Shown here: one piece after another, positions 1 to 10,187 of the stretch
Layout: every line of letters begins with the position of its first letter
How positions within the stretch are numbered: position 1 is the stretch's first letter
Source of the DNA: Kingdonia uniflora
Lineage: Eukaryota > Streptophyta > Magnoliopsida > Ranunculales > Circaeasteraceae
Direction of reading: 5' to 3'
DNA length: 64,000 nucleotides
Assembly: GCA_014058105.1 (NCBI GenBank)
Contig: JACGCM010001659.1
Span: 1,240,001-1,304,000 of the forward strand
Position numbers and translations under genes: made by a program
Notes under the pieces: model-generated
What the model was told of the DNA's origin: nothing
What the model saw: the letters and a program-made list of their open reading frames with translations, nothing else
The model's database searches: none

Positions 1-184
1 CATCCAAACGGCGATGTCGTTCGGCTTCAAACTCTTGTTGGTGCTTTTCGCGCTCCTGATACAGTTGTGTTTGGAATCGCTCCTCGGCTTGAGCAAATTG
101 CTGGGAAAGTAGGGCGAGCTGGGTGGCCACTCTGTCGACGGAGTTGCCGGCATGGGTGGAAGTAGAACGGAGGGTGGGGATCAT
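1..184 (-). CDS. Tat-lineage gag, N-terminal part of element Gy0 (cut by window edge)
   Basis: Reading the minus strand from an ATG at 184, the frame stays open for 61 codons to the edge of the window. The peptide is rich in Gln, Glu and Arg (QLALLSQQFAQAEER and similar) and looks like the coiled-coil start of a Tat-lineage gag. It matches almost residue for residue the start of the gag of Gy4 at 35384, which carries a stop where this copy is open. It lies just inside the 5' LTR, after a leader of about 80 bases, as expected for gag. The rest of the element lies left of the window. Confident as a gag start; integrity of the remainder is unknown. Confidence 0.8.
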   Translation of the reverse strand, partial: MIPTLRSTSTHAGNSVDRVATQLALLSQQFAQAEERFQTQLYQEREKHQQEFEAERHRRLD

Positions 185-250
185 TGGGAATAATCTATAG
201 GAGTTAGAAAAGGGAGAAAATGGGGCAAGGGAGATCGGCAGGGTGGGCAG

Positions 251-267
251 GCACAGACGACGCCAAA
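251..267 (-). other. Primer binding site of Gy0
   Basis: Directly inside the LTR, the minus strand reads TTTGGCGTCGTCTGTG. The same motif, with small changes, follows the 5' LTR of Gy1 (26590-26608), Gy2 (32428-32445) and Gy4 (35301-35316), so it is the shared primer site of these elements. I do not assign the tRNA. Confidence 0.65.
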
Positions 268-1011
268 TATAGGGGCCTAACTTCGTGCGGAGGGGAAGTC
301 GGCTCTTTCACCACGGGTTTATCTTCTATCAAAGGATTCAAGCTTATAATTTATAGAACGAGTAACCTATTGACAATATACTTACGTGGAGGCCTAGAAT
401 GGGTCTCTCCACGACCTCAGATGAGGATTTTTAAGAGATTATATATTACTGTCGAATAGTCGAAGGTTCGAGTACTGTGTGTTTTACAGTTGGGTCGAGG
501 GTAAACTGCAAGGGTTCAAGGGAGAGATTTTTGTAACCCCTCCTTGATTCCCCTTCCCTCCTATTTATAGAACATAGGAAGGGTTGAGTCATAAGGGTAG
601 GTCGCATTACAAGTGTACCCTCTGGGTATCGGGCGGGTATCCCAGAGTTGGTATTGACGCCGGAAATGTTGGGTCTGGCACTGTACTCTGACACTGTAGC
701 TATTGTTGGTTATGTCACTATAGCTGCAAGGACCAACAACGGTGCCGTTCTTGTCTGGTGAGCTATCTATCTGACATGTCTGCCTTCGACCACATACGAA
801 TATGGTAGAAGTATTGCTGATGCTGATGTGGAGTTCGTGTGCTGACGGGTCTGTCTTTGTCTTCGAGGTCTGTTAGTAGTCGATGCTTCCTCTTCATGAA
901 GTCTTGCAAGGCTTGTTTATGGATTGAGTGGACTTCGAGGTATTCGAGTAGGCTTCGAGGTAGCCTTCGAGAGTTTGGCTGGAGCTAGAAGGCTGCGAGT
1001 AGGCTACTACA
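268..1011 (-). mobile_element. 5' LTR of Tat-lineage element Gy0
   Basis: The minus strand begins TGTAGTAGCCTACTCGCAGC at 1011 and ends at 268 in CCCCTATA (expected CA, one transition away). It is colinear with the two LTRs of Gy4 (34669-35300 and 46803-47507), so it belongs to the same family in the opposite orientation. A TATA-like box (plus-strand TATTTATAG near 564) sits before the inferred transcription start. The element interrupts copia element Co1 at 1011/1012: the copia reading frame starts immediately outside it. The other end and the target duplication lie outside the window. Confidence 0.85.
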
Positions 1012-2460
1012 ATCAGGGAAGCGTTAACCTCAAGTGACGCTGATTTGTGGCAAGAGGCCATTGATGATGAAATGGATTCTCTTATGACAAATGAAACTTG
1101 GGATTTAGGTAACCTACCTCTTGGTAGTCATTCTATTGGGTGTAAATGGAAATTAAAGGGAAAACTTAAACCAGATGGTACTATAGATAAATATAAGGCA
1201 AGACTTCTAGCAAAGGGATATGTGCAAAAGGAAAATATTGATTTCTTCGACACATATTCCTCAGTTACTCGTGTGACAACCATTATAGTATTATTGGTCG
1301 TTACTGCCGTGCACGATTTGATTATTCACCAAATGGATGTAAAAACTATTTTTTAAAATGGAGAGCTTGAAGAGGAATTATATATGGATCAGCCTTAAGG
1401 CTTTGTGATTCCTAGTGAGGAACACAAAGTCCGCAAGTTGTACAAGACCTTATACGGTCTAAAGCAAGCTCCAAAACAGTGGCACGACAGAATTGACCAA
1501 TTACTTCTTTCAAATGGTTTTAAGATTAATGTTGTTGATAAATGCCTACATTATAAAGTATCTGGCAAAAGCTATATTATGATATGTATATACGTAGATG
1601 ACCTTTTTATCTTTGGTTTCATACTTGATATCATTTTAGAAACTAAAAACATGCATAATAATAATTTTGATATGAAGGACCTAGGTGAGGCTAGTGTAAT
1701 ATTAGGTATGAAGATCATACGTACAGATACTAGTATTACTCTTGATCAATCTCATTTTATTGAGAAGATCTTGAAGAAGTATAAATATTTTGATCGTAGA
1801 CCTGCTTGTACTCCTTGTGATCCACAAGTTAAACTTTTAAAGAACTTGAGGGAGGCAGTTAGATAGAAAGAATACGTAAGTATTATTGGTAGCCTTCGCT
1901 ACGCTACTAACCGTACTAGACCCGATATAGCTTATGTTGTAGGGGTTCTATATAGATTTACAAGTAAACCAGTTTTGGCGCACTGGGGTGCTATTGATCG
2001 AGTTATGCAGCACATGAAAAAGACCATGAACTTAGGTTTACACTATCAGAAGTTTCCCGCGGTCCTTGATGGATTTAGCGATGTAGATTGGAACTCATTC
2101 TCGGATGATTCCAAAGCCACCTACGGATACGTATTTAGTATAGCTGGAGGGGTTGTTTTTTAGAGATCCAAGAAACAAACGATTCTAGCTCAGTCGCCTA
2201 TGGAGTCTGAGTTAGTAGCACTAGCTGCAGCTAGTGAGGAGGCGAGTTGGTTGAAAGACCTCTTGTCTTATATTCATTTATGGAGTAGGCTTATACCGCC
2301 GATATTAATCCACTCGGATAGTACTGCTGCGAAAACCAAAGTACAGAACAATTACTATAATGGTAAGAAGTTAGCGATACGTCGCAAGCACAGTACGATG
2401 ATAGGTTACCTCACATCTAGTACTGTTACAGTAGATTTTGTTAGATCAAAAACAACTTGA
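1012..2460 (+). pseudogene. Ty1/copia reverse transcriptase and RNase H (element Co1, 5'-truncated)
   Basis: This is the C-terminal half of a copia polyprotein. Reverse transcriptase begins with WQEAIDDEMDSL and a conserved KPDGTIDKYKARL block, followed by LYGLKQAPKQWH and the catalytic YVDD at 1591-1602. RNase H follows (DGFSDVDWNS, MESELVALAAASEEASWLK). In-frame stops break it at 1354 (TAA), 1396 (TAA), 1864 (TAG) and 2161 (TAG); the last stands where the family has Trp. Gag, protease and integrase are missing because Gy0 is inserted at 1011. The following 3' region and LTR belong to the same element. Confidence 0.93.
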
Positions 2461-3125
2461 CAGATCCTTTGACGAAAGGGTTGTCTCACGATAAAGTGTG
2501 GAGCACATCCTTAGGGATGGGGCTAAAACCTGTTATATAATCACAAGTGGTGGGAACCTAAACTAAATGACTGGAGATCCCAAGAAATAGGTTCAATAGG
2601 AAAAGCAAATCACTGTGATATAGAATCATGCAACTAAGGAGCTTGTCACTCCAGAGTTCATCTCGCTGTACATAAATGTATATATGCATGATATCTTGAA
2701 GCGAATGTTAGGCTGAGTTTCATAAACTCTTAATGAGTTTTATAACTCACTCTTTGAGTGGGATGTCTAGCTACAAGAACACTTTTCATAGACTCACCAA
2801 GGTGATTGTAGAAGTACGACCACTTCCTATGAAAAATTAGGCTAAATTCTCTAAAGCCTTCACCTATACTGGGATTAAGCACAGGGCCGAAATGTGTTGG
2901 CATTTAGTATTAGCACCTGGTAGGATTGTATGTGGTTTTCCTCACTTAATAAAAATGAATAATGAGTTCAAGACTCTGATCACTTATTATTCCTATACGT
3001 TAAAGATTGTCTACTACGTAAAGGTTCAAGTCTAAGAACACCTTTACTTATGTACATCTCTATATATCGAAACCGTTATCTCGTTTCTTTTCTCATTCAA
3101 AAAGTTTTTTAAAAAAGTGGGGGAT
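2461..3125 (+). other. Co1 3' untranslated region and polypurine tract
   Basis: Decayed polyprotein tail (LTKGL-like residues, out of frame after 2460) runs into about 600 bases without a credible gene. It ends in AAAAAAGTGGGGGAT at 3111-3125, a typical polypurine tract right before the LTR. Confidence 0.7.
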
Positions 3126-4012
3126 TGTTGGATTTTTCAAAAAACTCTTGGTATAAAGTTCTTTTATGGGCTTTGGCTCTTTTTAGCTTGGTCTTTTTAC
3201 TCTCTTAGCTAAAGACCTGATCTTTAGGGAAGACCTGATCTAATGGCTTCTAAAATGTATGCACGTTTGAAAAGAGTCGTTCCAACTCTTCTCTTATAAA
3301 AGGCTTTGTTTATACCACTTTTACAATACAACAAAAATTACTGTTCATTGTCTCTCCTACATAAATAGTTTTTTCTCTCTCACTGTTCATCAGTTAATCT
3401 CTCTCTTCTCCTTACGATTTTTCTGGTTTCTCTTTGAGGTGCATAAACCAATCAAGTACGCTATCTCCGGGTACCAAGACTTCCGTATAGAGCTCGTTGT
3501 ATCCTGGAAGAGACTCAATTTCTTAAACCTGTACCTGGGGTTGTCGAAATACTCTATAAAGAGAGTGCGTTTCACGCGTCGGGCAACTCCAATTTCAAAT
3601 TATACTAAGTTGCGGTTTCAGACTTTGTTGCTTCAGACCTTGCTTTACAACTACGATTACGAACTTGTTGCAGTTAAAAGAGCTGTTGTTGATGTAAAGA
3701 ACTTGCCGTTGTTTATTACCGGAGAATAGACCTCTTGCTACTGATTACAAAACAGTTCTTCCTTGCGCTGAGTTCCTCTTCCTGTTCAGTTCATATTGCT
3801 TCTTTTAACAACCAGTTTTGTTCATTACTGCTTGCCGGAATCTGTTTGATTGTTTTGTTGCTGTTTCAAACAACCCGAGTTCCTCCTGCTGCTGTTGATC
3901 ATAACAGATTCATTGTTGCTCATTACTCAAGAGTACTTGATGTTGTTACTGGATTAACTGTCGTTACTGTTTGCGTACTTGTTGTTGTTGTTACTTTCAT
4001 TTACAACTTGGG
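3126..4012 (+). mobile_element. 3' LTR of copia element Co1
   Basis: Starts TGTTGGATTTTTC immediately after the polypurine tract. A TATA-like CTTATAAAAGG lies near 3293. The pyrimidine-rich middle (TCTCTCTCTT stretches near 3370-3410) is typical of a copia leader. The right end is uncertain (about 4000-4019) because sequence of another copia element follows at once and no second LTR is present. The small frames at 3439-4022 are inside the LTR and are not considered genes. Confidence 0.65.
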
Positions 4013-4320
4013 GAAAGCATAATACTTTACGAATTATCTTAACACGAAATCTATTAAAGAATCTGAATTATCCAAAAGAAGAATTGACGCCGATATATGT
4101 GGATAACAAATTGACTATAAAATTCGCTAAGAACCCAGTGCAGCATGGGAGGAGAAAGCGCATTGATACTCGGTTCCATTCCCTCACGGTTCATGTCAAG
4201 AACAAAGTTGCGAAGTGTATTGTCATACACAAAGCAAACAGCGGGAATTTTCACCTTGTTGTGGGCTGAACCTTTCGGGGGACTAAGAAATGTTCTCGGA
4301 GTACGAACTTTATCAATCAT
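4013..4320 (+). pseudogene. Copia RNase H C-terminus (element Co2)
   Basis: A second, different copia end. The frame contains PIYVDNKLTIKFAKNPVQHG followed by a decayed HIDTRFHSL motif, the usual RNase H end in which the Asp and His belong to the active site. A frameshift near 4200 moves the tail into another frame (IFT...PFGGLRNVLGV). It begins abruptly at the end of the Co1 LTR, so one of the two elements truncated the other. Confidence 0.85.
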
Positions 4321-4600
4321 AAATGCAAGAAGACTAACTCATTGCATTAAGTATAAAAGAATAACACAAGAGTTATAGTGATGGTTACTATGTCATAAAG
4401 TTAAGAGTTGTGTTTCATTTAATAAGCTCTAAGAGTTGCATATCTTAGGCCCTTTAGCATTGTAATTATAATCAAGTCAAATAACATTCATCTTCTCTTC
4501 TCTTGAAGCCATAGCTAATCTTCTTCTCCTCTAATCTATACTGCCAATTCCTAATTCATACAGCTCGGTTACACAATTTTCGTGGCATCGAGGTTTTTTA
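4321..4600 (+). other. Co2 tail, probable decayed 3' LTR fragment
   Basis: AT-rich sequence following the copia stop. It has a CT-rich stretch (4492-4535) and TATA-like AAGTATAAAAG near 4351. It probably includes part of the Co2 LTR, but with no second copy in the window the boundaries cannot be set. Confidence 0.35.
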
Positions 4601-4855
4601 TTTTTTGGCTCAGATCGTTTTTCAAACTCAACTTTTAAAACCCAGCCGTTAGATCTTTCTATCAATGATACATGTTGAAAACAGCCATGTCATTTAGTTA
4701 TTTTTCGTAACAAAACCGCTATCTTCTATGTAATTTTAATACAAAGTGAGGGGTACATGCGTCAAAAAAATTCATATCATTTCTTCTGTGATAGACAAAA
4801 TAGGGGGCACAACATCATATAATCTCCTATGTAAATTTTAACAAAATTGGGGAAA
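4601..4855. other. Unassigned
   Basis: No gene, repeat or element boundary recognised. AT-rich, non-coding in all frames. Confidence 0.5.
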
Positions 4856-4860
4856 CATGT

Positions 4861-5430
4861 TGTTCGGAAATCGATGGGGCAAATCGCATCCTAGAAGCAC
4901 AATACGATTAGCAAGAACTTAAGATCTTACTCTAACAACTGAAAATTCAATCTAAAGCAATTAAAACACATACACAAGGTTTAATTTAAGTAGAAACCCT
5001 TAAAAGAATCAAAACCACCCCCCCGACAAGCACGACAAATATATTATCACTTAGGGTTACAAGAAGTTCCAGAGATTACTCAACTTCACCTCTACCCTTA
5101 CAGATAATCCCTAACAAGAAACCCTAGAAAGAAAACCCAAGAAATCTCTCCAGAGCAAAACTCAAGATTTATCAATTTTCTCTCTCTAACTTTTTTCTCA
5201 ATGTTCAGAGGCCTTTAACTTATACTCTATATTTATTGACTTTCCATTAAGTCATATCTGAAGCACATCACGAGATAAGCCATCGTTTTGGAATAAATTC
5301 CATTCAGAACTAACTTAAAACAAAACAAACAGAGCATTTTTCGTTCGAACGACCTATGGTTCCTTCGAACGACTTCAACGTAAACTTTTCGTTCGAACGA
5401 CTTCCCCTGTTTTTGAGCCGTAACCTAACA
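4861..5430 (-). repeat. 3' LTR of Co3
   Basis: Minus strand starts TGTTAGGTTACGGC at 5430 and is colinear with 6924-7506. Near its start it carries several TTCGTTCGAACGAC palindromes (5340-5405). The polypurine tract GCCGAGGTGGAGAT precedes it on the minus strand (5431-5447). Confidence 0.9.
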
Positions 5431-5509
5431 ATCTCCACCTCGGCGATAAAACTCTTTCTTCTGCTGCATTCGTCGTGTGTCATTTTCACGTTGCCCCAAT
5501 GGGCAACTT

Positions 5510-6882
5510 CTCAATTAAGAGAATTACCCGAGTCTAGGCTTTTGCTAGACCCACCAATCGAAACCCACTTTCTGATAATCTTTGTAGGCCGTGCCATTGC
5601 TCCACCTTGAACTAAATTCCCCTTTTCGAGAAATCTCCATAGCTTCATCGGTTAATGCAACTTTCACATCTTCACCCACTGATTTACCAACCAATGCATA
5701 CAAGTTCCCGTTTAGAACTCCATTCATGATCAAAGAAGATTTTTGATAAACTTTCATTACTCCACCTCGCCCAGAGTAATTGTAACCCTCATTATCTAAT
5801 TTAGAAAGTGAAATTAGATTATGAGTCATGCTCGGCACATGTTGAACATCATGAAGAACTACGATGCGTTCATCGAACATCCTCACGCGAATATCACCCA
5901 CTCCCAAAATCGGCCTTCGAGAGCCATCACTCGTCAACACAAACTTACTACCCTCACAGCTTGCATATTTACCGAACTATGCCTTGTGTGCGCATACTTG
6001 CATTGTAGCCCCACTATCAAATATACATCTTCTATCATGGTGAGAACCATCAGCAGCCACCATGAGGATCGCCTCGTCACCATCATTACTAGTAACCATT
6101 GCCAGTTTGTTAGTGTCAATTTTGGATCCCCTTGCCGAACTTTCTCATGTACCTTTCCCAGCTTTGCAATCTGATCTATAATGACCTGATTGACTACAAC
6201 TCCAACAAGTTCATTTTCTGAACCTATTAAAGCTTATCTTCCTACTAACCACCATCGTAGAGTTTTCCACAAAGGATTCGCTACCGTTAAGCCTTCCCTC
6301 CCCGAAAAGAAGTATACTTGTAGCCTCCTCAAAACTCAAGGTTTGCTTCCCATACATCAATGTAGGTTGAAGATACTTGAAGGTAGACGGAAGAGACCAT
6401 ATGAGTTGAAGCGCCTTATCTTCATCTTCAACTTTAACTCTGATAGATTCCAATTCCGAAAAGATCCCTTTCAAAGAACCTAGGTGATCACCAATGCCCG
6501 TACCCTCATCCATCCTAAGCGTATGAAACCATTTATTGAGGTATAAGTGATTCGAAAGGCTCTTCATTTGGTACAAACTTTTAAGTTTTTCTCAAAGATC
6601 CTTTGTGGTCTTCTTTCCAACCATGTTTGCCAAAACATTTTTAGCGAGACAAAAGCGTATCCCGTTCGCAGCCCTTGAATCCAGATCTTCCTATTTTTCT
6701 TTTTCATTGTCGTCTGCTTTCTGGGCCACTATACCTTCAACCGGAGTTTTAGGTATAGGTTTCCCTTTCAATGCCTTGCATAACCCGCCTTGAATCATGA
6801 TATCTTAAACTTGTATTTGCCACAATCCAAAATTGATCTTCCCATTAAACTTGATCGCATTATAGTACTTAGATCTTCCCAT
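5510..6882 (-). pseudogene. Copia gag-protease-pre-integrase of Co3, broken
   Basis: Starts at the minus-strand ATG at 6882, a short distance inside the primer site. In order: gag (KFNGKINFGLWQ near the start; the UBN2-type block 6211-6576 with KVEDEDKALQLIWSLPST); a zinc knuckle C-x2-C-x4-H-x4-C (CWSCSQSGHYRSDC, near 6165-6208) that binds RNA; protease with the catalytic D-S-G-A near 6005-6022; and the gag-pre-integrase region 5545-5940 (HDVQHVPSMTHNLISLSKL). Stops and one frameshift interrupt it, and coding similarity ends near 5545, right before the 3' end. The integrase core, reverse transcriptase and RNase H are deleted. Confidence 0.88.
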
Positions 6883-6905
6883 CTTGCTTCTCTACTTGCC
6901 CCAAA

Positions 6906-6922
6906 CCTCGCTTTAACACCAT
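6906..6922 (-). other. Primer binding site of Co3
   Basis: Directly inside the 5' LTR the minus strand reads TGGTGTTAAAGCGAGG, close to the TGGTATCAGAGC motif complementary to initiator methionine tRNA used by most plant copia elements. Confidence 0.7.
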
Positions 6923-6923
6923 T

Positions 6924-7506
6924 TGTTGGAAAACCGATGGGGAAAATTACAACGCAAAACCACAATATGATTAGCAAGAACTTTAAATCTTACTCTAACA
7001 ACTGAGAATTTAATCCAAAACAATTGAAACACATACACAAGGTTTAATTTAGATGGAAACTCTTTAAAGGGTCAAAACTACCCCCGACAAGCGCGATGAA
7101 TATATTATCACTTAGGATTACAAGAAGCTCCAGAGATCACTCAACCTCACTTCTACCCTTACAGATAATCCCCAGCAAGAGAAAGAAAACCCAAAAATCT
7201 TTCCAGAGCAAAACTTTAGATTTCTCCTTTCTCTATTTCTAACTCTTTTCTCCCTGTTCAGAGGCCTTTAACTTACACTCTATATTTATAGACTTTCCAT
7301 TAGGTCATCTTCAAAGTACGCATCACAAGATAAACCATCACTTTGGAATAAATTCCCTTTAAAATGAACTTAAAACAAAACAAATAGAGTGTTTTTCGTT
7401 CGACCAACCTAAGGCTCGTTCGAAAGACTTCAACGTAAACTTTTCGTTCGAACGACTTCATTACTCGTTCGAATGACTTCCCCTATTTTTTAGCCGTAAC
7501 CTAACA
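6924..7506 (-). repeat. 5' LTR of Co3
   Basis: Minus strand TGTTAGGTTACGGC at 7506 to ...TTTTCCAACA at 6924. Colinear with the 3' LTR but visibly diverged by substitutions and small gaps, so the insertion is not recent. It carries TTCGAACGA-type palindromes at 7397-7475. Confidence 0.9.
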
Positions 7507-7784
7507 CATACGTCAACAAAAGTAAGGGCAAGCATGCACGTTGGCACGTGCCTTAGTGCTTATTATATTGGTCACTTATTTAGTTTGTAAACTAAAGCAA
7601 ACTAACATCTTTATAGTAAGATAGTATTTTAATACTTTTAAATTTGAAACTATATAATTAAAACACATAGACTACGTATGACCTTATATTTGTGACAAAT
7701 TCTTTCCCTCAATTCATAGCTTATGAGTATTGAGATTATTCTATATTTTCTTAATGAGAAATATCAGTTTGTAATGGCATAATT
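7507..7784. other. Unassigned
   Basis: AT-rich spacer between Co3 and the solo LTR. No gene recognised. Confidence 0.5.
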
Positions 7785-7789
7785 TAATG

Positions 7790-8247
7790 TAAAATTACGA
7801 ACGCGGAAGCTAAATTCGTATACGATTTAACACTAAGTTGAACTAGATCTCAAATAAAACTAATAAGAGGAAAACTCAACTCTTTTCAAAACAAATCAAT
7901 TCTACTAACTTTTCCATTTAAACATTACACCACCCTCTCCCTTTATAACCAAGTTTCCTTGGAGGAGCACTTCTACTATATAACTCCCTTAACCAATCCA
8001 ATTAGAAAACTAACCTTGAAAAGTAAAACTGCTAATATCCAACATTGTCCCCTCTCCTTTTATAACCTAGCTTTGTAGGAGGAGAACTCCTACTGTAACT
8101 CCCCTAACCAATCCAATTAAAAAACTAGCCTTGAAAAGTAAACTGCTAATAACCAACATTGTCTTCTCCAATAGTGCATAAGCTAAAACGTAAAAGTAAA
8201 GATAGATCAAAGGGTGGTAGACGACTCAATTAGGGACGTGCACATCA
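7790..8247 (-). mobile_element. Solo LTR of the Sh1 family
   Basis: The minus strand starts TGATGTGCACGTCCCTA at 8247 and shares with the Sh1 LTRs (9500-9818 and 11144-11461) the GTTTTAGCTTATG, GGGAGTTA...TATAA and TAGCTTCCGCGTTCGTA blocks in the same order. It ends TTTTA where the relatives end in CA. TAATG flanks it on both sides (7785-7789 and 8248-8252), a perfect five-base target duplication. No internal region remains, as expected after recombination between two LTRs. Confidence 0.75.
7921..8158. repeat. Tandem duplication (~118 bp x 2) inside the solo LTR
   Basis: Two consecutive copies, each holding CCCTCTCC..TTTATAACC, CCAATCCAATTA and CCTTGAAAAGTAAA..CTGCTAATA. On the minus strand this doubles the segment with the TATAA box, so the LTR had two candidate core promoters. 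Confidence 0.8.
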
Positions 8248-8252
8248 TAATG

Positions 8253-8665
8253 ACAGAGATTTGAAAATCACTATTGCCCACTTAATATTATGGTTACATT
8301 CAATCTAAACTTTGAATTATTTGTGTTGTACAAAATTTTAGCTTTATCGCATTTTAGGGGTTTCTTTCGAAGTGGATACTTTGAGACCCAATGTAACTGT
8401 ACAATGGGGTTTCAGAGTTGTTTTTGGGAGTTTGCATCTTTAACTAAAATATTGAAAGGAACCAATGTCGAATCAACAACTACACGTTATGAGATTTAAT
8501 AATTGCAAGAGAGCCGTAATAGGGTTATACAAAGAGACTCTGGATTATCATTGGTTTTTTATCGGAAGTAAGTTTGAAGTTTAGAGAGTTTTTGTTTGTG
8601 ATAGTTTTAAGAGAGTGGATAAATGACATAAATGATCCCATACTTCATGTTTAAATTGGAAAGAA
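8253..8665. other. Unassigned
   Basis: Mixed-composition sequence between solo LTR and MITE. A 69-codon open frame at 8290-8499 has no recognisable domain or supporting signal and is not called. Confidence 0.4.
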
Positions 8666-8668
8666 TAA

Positions 8669-9082
8669 GAGCATCTCCTAAAGTGCCTCACTATCTTGGA
8701 TTCCAAGGTGTCTCATATGATTTTTGACCTCCAACAATACCTCACTGACTTAGATTTTCAACTCAAAAAGTAAGGCTGAGTCTTAAATTCCAAAACTCAT
8801 CCTTGGTTTTTTACTTCGCGATTGGGCTCCCAAGTGTTGGGCGTCTATTTGTTTTATAAGCAGGCGCCTAGGACATCGGCACCCAAATTTTTTTATATTT
8901 TTTTAAATTCAAATCGAGCACCCAAGTCTTAGGTGACTGATAAAAAAAATTTAAAACGGGTACCTAATAGTTAGGCGCCTATTAAAAAAAACAAGTCAGG
9001 TACTGTTGGAAGAAATAGAACTTTACTAACTTGGATTTGCCTTTTTTTCAACTAAGTCAGTGAGGCACTTTAGGAGATGCTT
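8669..9082. mobile_element. Tourist-like MITE (PIF/Harbinger superfamily), 414 bp
   Basis: Terminal inverted repeats GAGCATCTCCTAAAGTGCC at 8669 and the complement of its partner ending at 9082 match over at least 25 bases, extending through CCTCACT. TAA lies on both sides (8666-8668, 9083-9085), the target duplication of the PIF/Harbinger superfamily. The interior holds several related short motifs of the type GGCGCCTA/CACCCAAGT in both orientations and no coding frame. Such elements move with a transposase supplied in trans. Confidence 0.88.
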
Positions 9083-9085
9083 TAA

Positions 9086-9494
9086 CAACATCTCTTCTCT
9101 CCTCCTCCAAGAATATCTCATGAGAATCTAGTTTCTCAAGAAAAATAAAGTATATGCCACATTGCCTTATTGCAAATATGGAGATTTTTTTTCTTCATGT
9201 TTTCATTTGATCTGATATCATAATTTAATGAAGGAAATGTAGTTTTTATTACATTTTTACAGTGTTTTTGTAAAACTAATGGAGTCAGAAGGCTTGTGTT
9301 GAGACCGGTCAAAAAAAGGAAAAAAAAACCTTTTGGTGATGGTTTGGCTTGATACGTTTATTCACTTTATTGTTTTGTTGTTGATTCTACTTCTTGTTTC
9401 TTTGAGGTCCCAAAGGCTTCATTGTTTATCAATTCATGTAAATGAGGAAGCCATGAATAATAAAGTATTCATAGGCAAAAAATCCAACTTAAGT
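9086..9494. other. Unassigned
   Basis: Host or very old repeat sequence. The 74-codon frame at 9333-9557 runs into the Sh1 LTR and is not credible. Confidence 0.4.
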
Positions 9495-9499
9495 ATTAC

Positions 9500-9818
9500 T
9501 GACGTAGCATGTGCCTATGGATCATTTACCACAACCAACTTTTGGTCTCTATTTTAGCTTATGTCTTTATTTACTCTGTTGGAGTTGCTTTAGAGTTTAG
9601 TTTTAGTAAGTTTCCTAATTAGATTTGTCAGGGGATCAGTTATAGTAAGAGAGATCTTAGGGAAATCTAGGCTATAAAGGGAGAGAGTGGCATAATCTTT
9701 TTTTAGTAGTTGTTAATTAAAGTTTGAGTTATCTTAGTCGAAACCACAGTTTCTCTAAACCTAACAAACAACATGATTGTTCTTACGAATCTAGCTTCCG
9801 CGTTCGTAGTATTCACGC
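9500..9818 (+). repeat. 5' LTR of Sh1
   Basis: TGACGTAGCATGTGCC to GTAGTATTCACGCCA. Contains GGCTATAAAGGGAGAGAG near 9671, a TATA box, as in the 3' copy. Confidence 0.85.
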
Positions 9819-9872
9819 CAATTGGTACCAGAGCTGCGTTAAGATCCCAGTGTAGTAAGTTTCAAGAGCAAG

Positions 9873-10187
9873 ATGCCTCGTGGAAGACCCACGACAAAAA
9901 AACCTACACTCCTTCAAGATGTGGCTAGGATATCAGATAAGCTTGATAAGCTTGTCAATACTTTTAGAAAGGGAGCTTTTTCCCATCCCCAACCACCTCT
10001 GTTGGGCATACTAGAAAACCTCTCTCTTGAGGGAGGCATCGTCGTGAGGAGTGAAAAACTTAACAATTCATTTGCAAGTATCATTATCGAGGCCGAAACT
10101 TGTGATGTTGAGGAAATTAGGGTACAACCCAAGGCCAACGGACCGGCCACAACAACTATCAACCAACCACAAGGTTCCCGCCTATAG
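9873..10187 (+). CDS. Unrecognised 104-residue ORF of Sh1, gag-like position
   Basis: The first ATG after the primer site opens a frame of 104 codons. The product starts basic (MPRGRPTTKKPT) and has an amphipathic segment VARISDKLDKLVNTFRK compatible with a gag-like coiled coil. No zinc knuckle or enzyme motif is visible. The frame carries on past its stop with Pro/Lys-rich residues to about 10440, so this may be the start of a broken longer protein. Function not assigned. Confidence 0.45.
   Translation: MPRGRPTTKKPTLLQDVARISDKLDKLVNTFRKGAFSHPQPPLLGILENLSLEGGIVVRSEKLNNSFASIIIEAETCDVEEIRVQPKANGPATTTINQPQGSRL

Larger units (their letters stand above)
4861..7506 (-). mobile_element. Copia element Co3, two LTRs, internally deleted (non-autonomous)
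   Basis: Complete from LTR to LTR on the minus strand: 5' LTR 7506-6924, primer site, gag, protease, pre-integrase region, polypurine tract, 3' LTR 5430-4861. The interior is about 1.5 kb and lacks integrase core, reverse transcriptase and RNase H, so the element would have depended on enzymes from elsewhere. Flanking five-base sequences are CATGT (4856-4860) and CATAC (7507-7511), identical at three of five positions with two transitions, a possible decayed target duplication. Confidence 0.9.

Noticed and set aside
251..267. tRNA fragment
   Set aside because: Short complement to a tRNA 3' end next to an LTR is a primer binding site; no cloverleaf is present.
1..1011. Gy0 and Gy4 as two halves of one inverted element
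   Set aside because: Gy4 has both LTRs and its own target duplication; Gy0 has its own LTR and gag start, so they are separate insertions of one family.
3439..4022. Two consecutive 95-96 codon frames
   Set aside because: Inside the Co1 LTR, no domain, hydrophobic composition from T-rich DNA.
8290..8499. Possible small host gene (69 codons)
   Set aside because: No homology I recognise, no promoter or splice context, short enough to occur by chance in AT-rich DNA.
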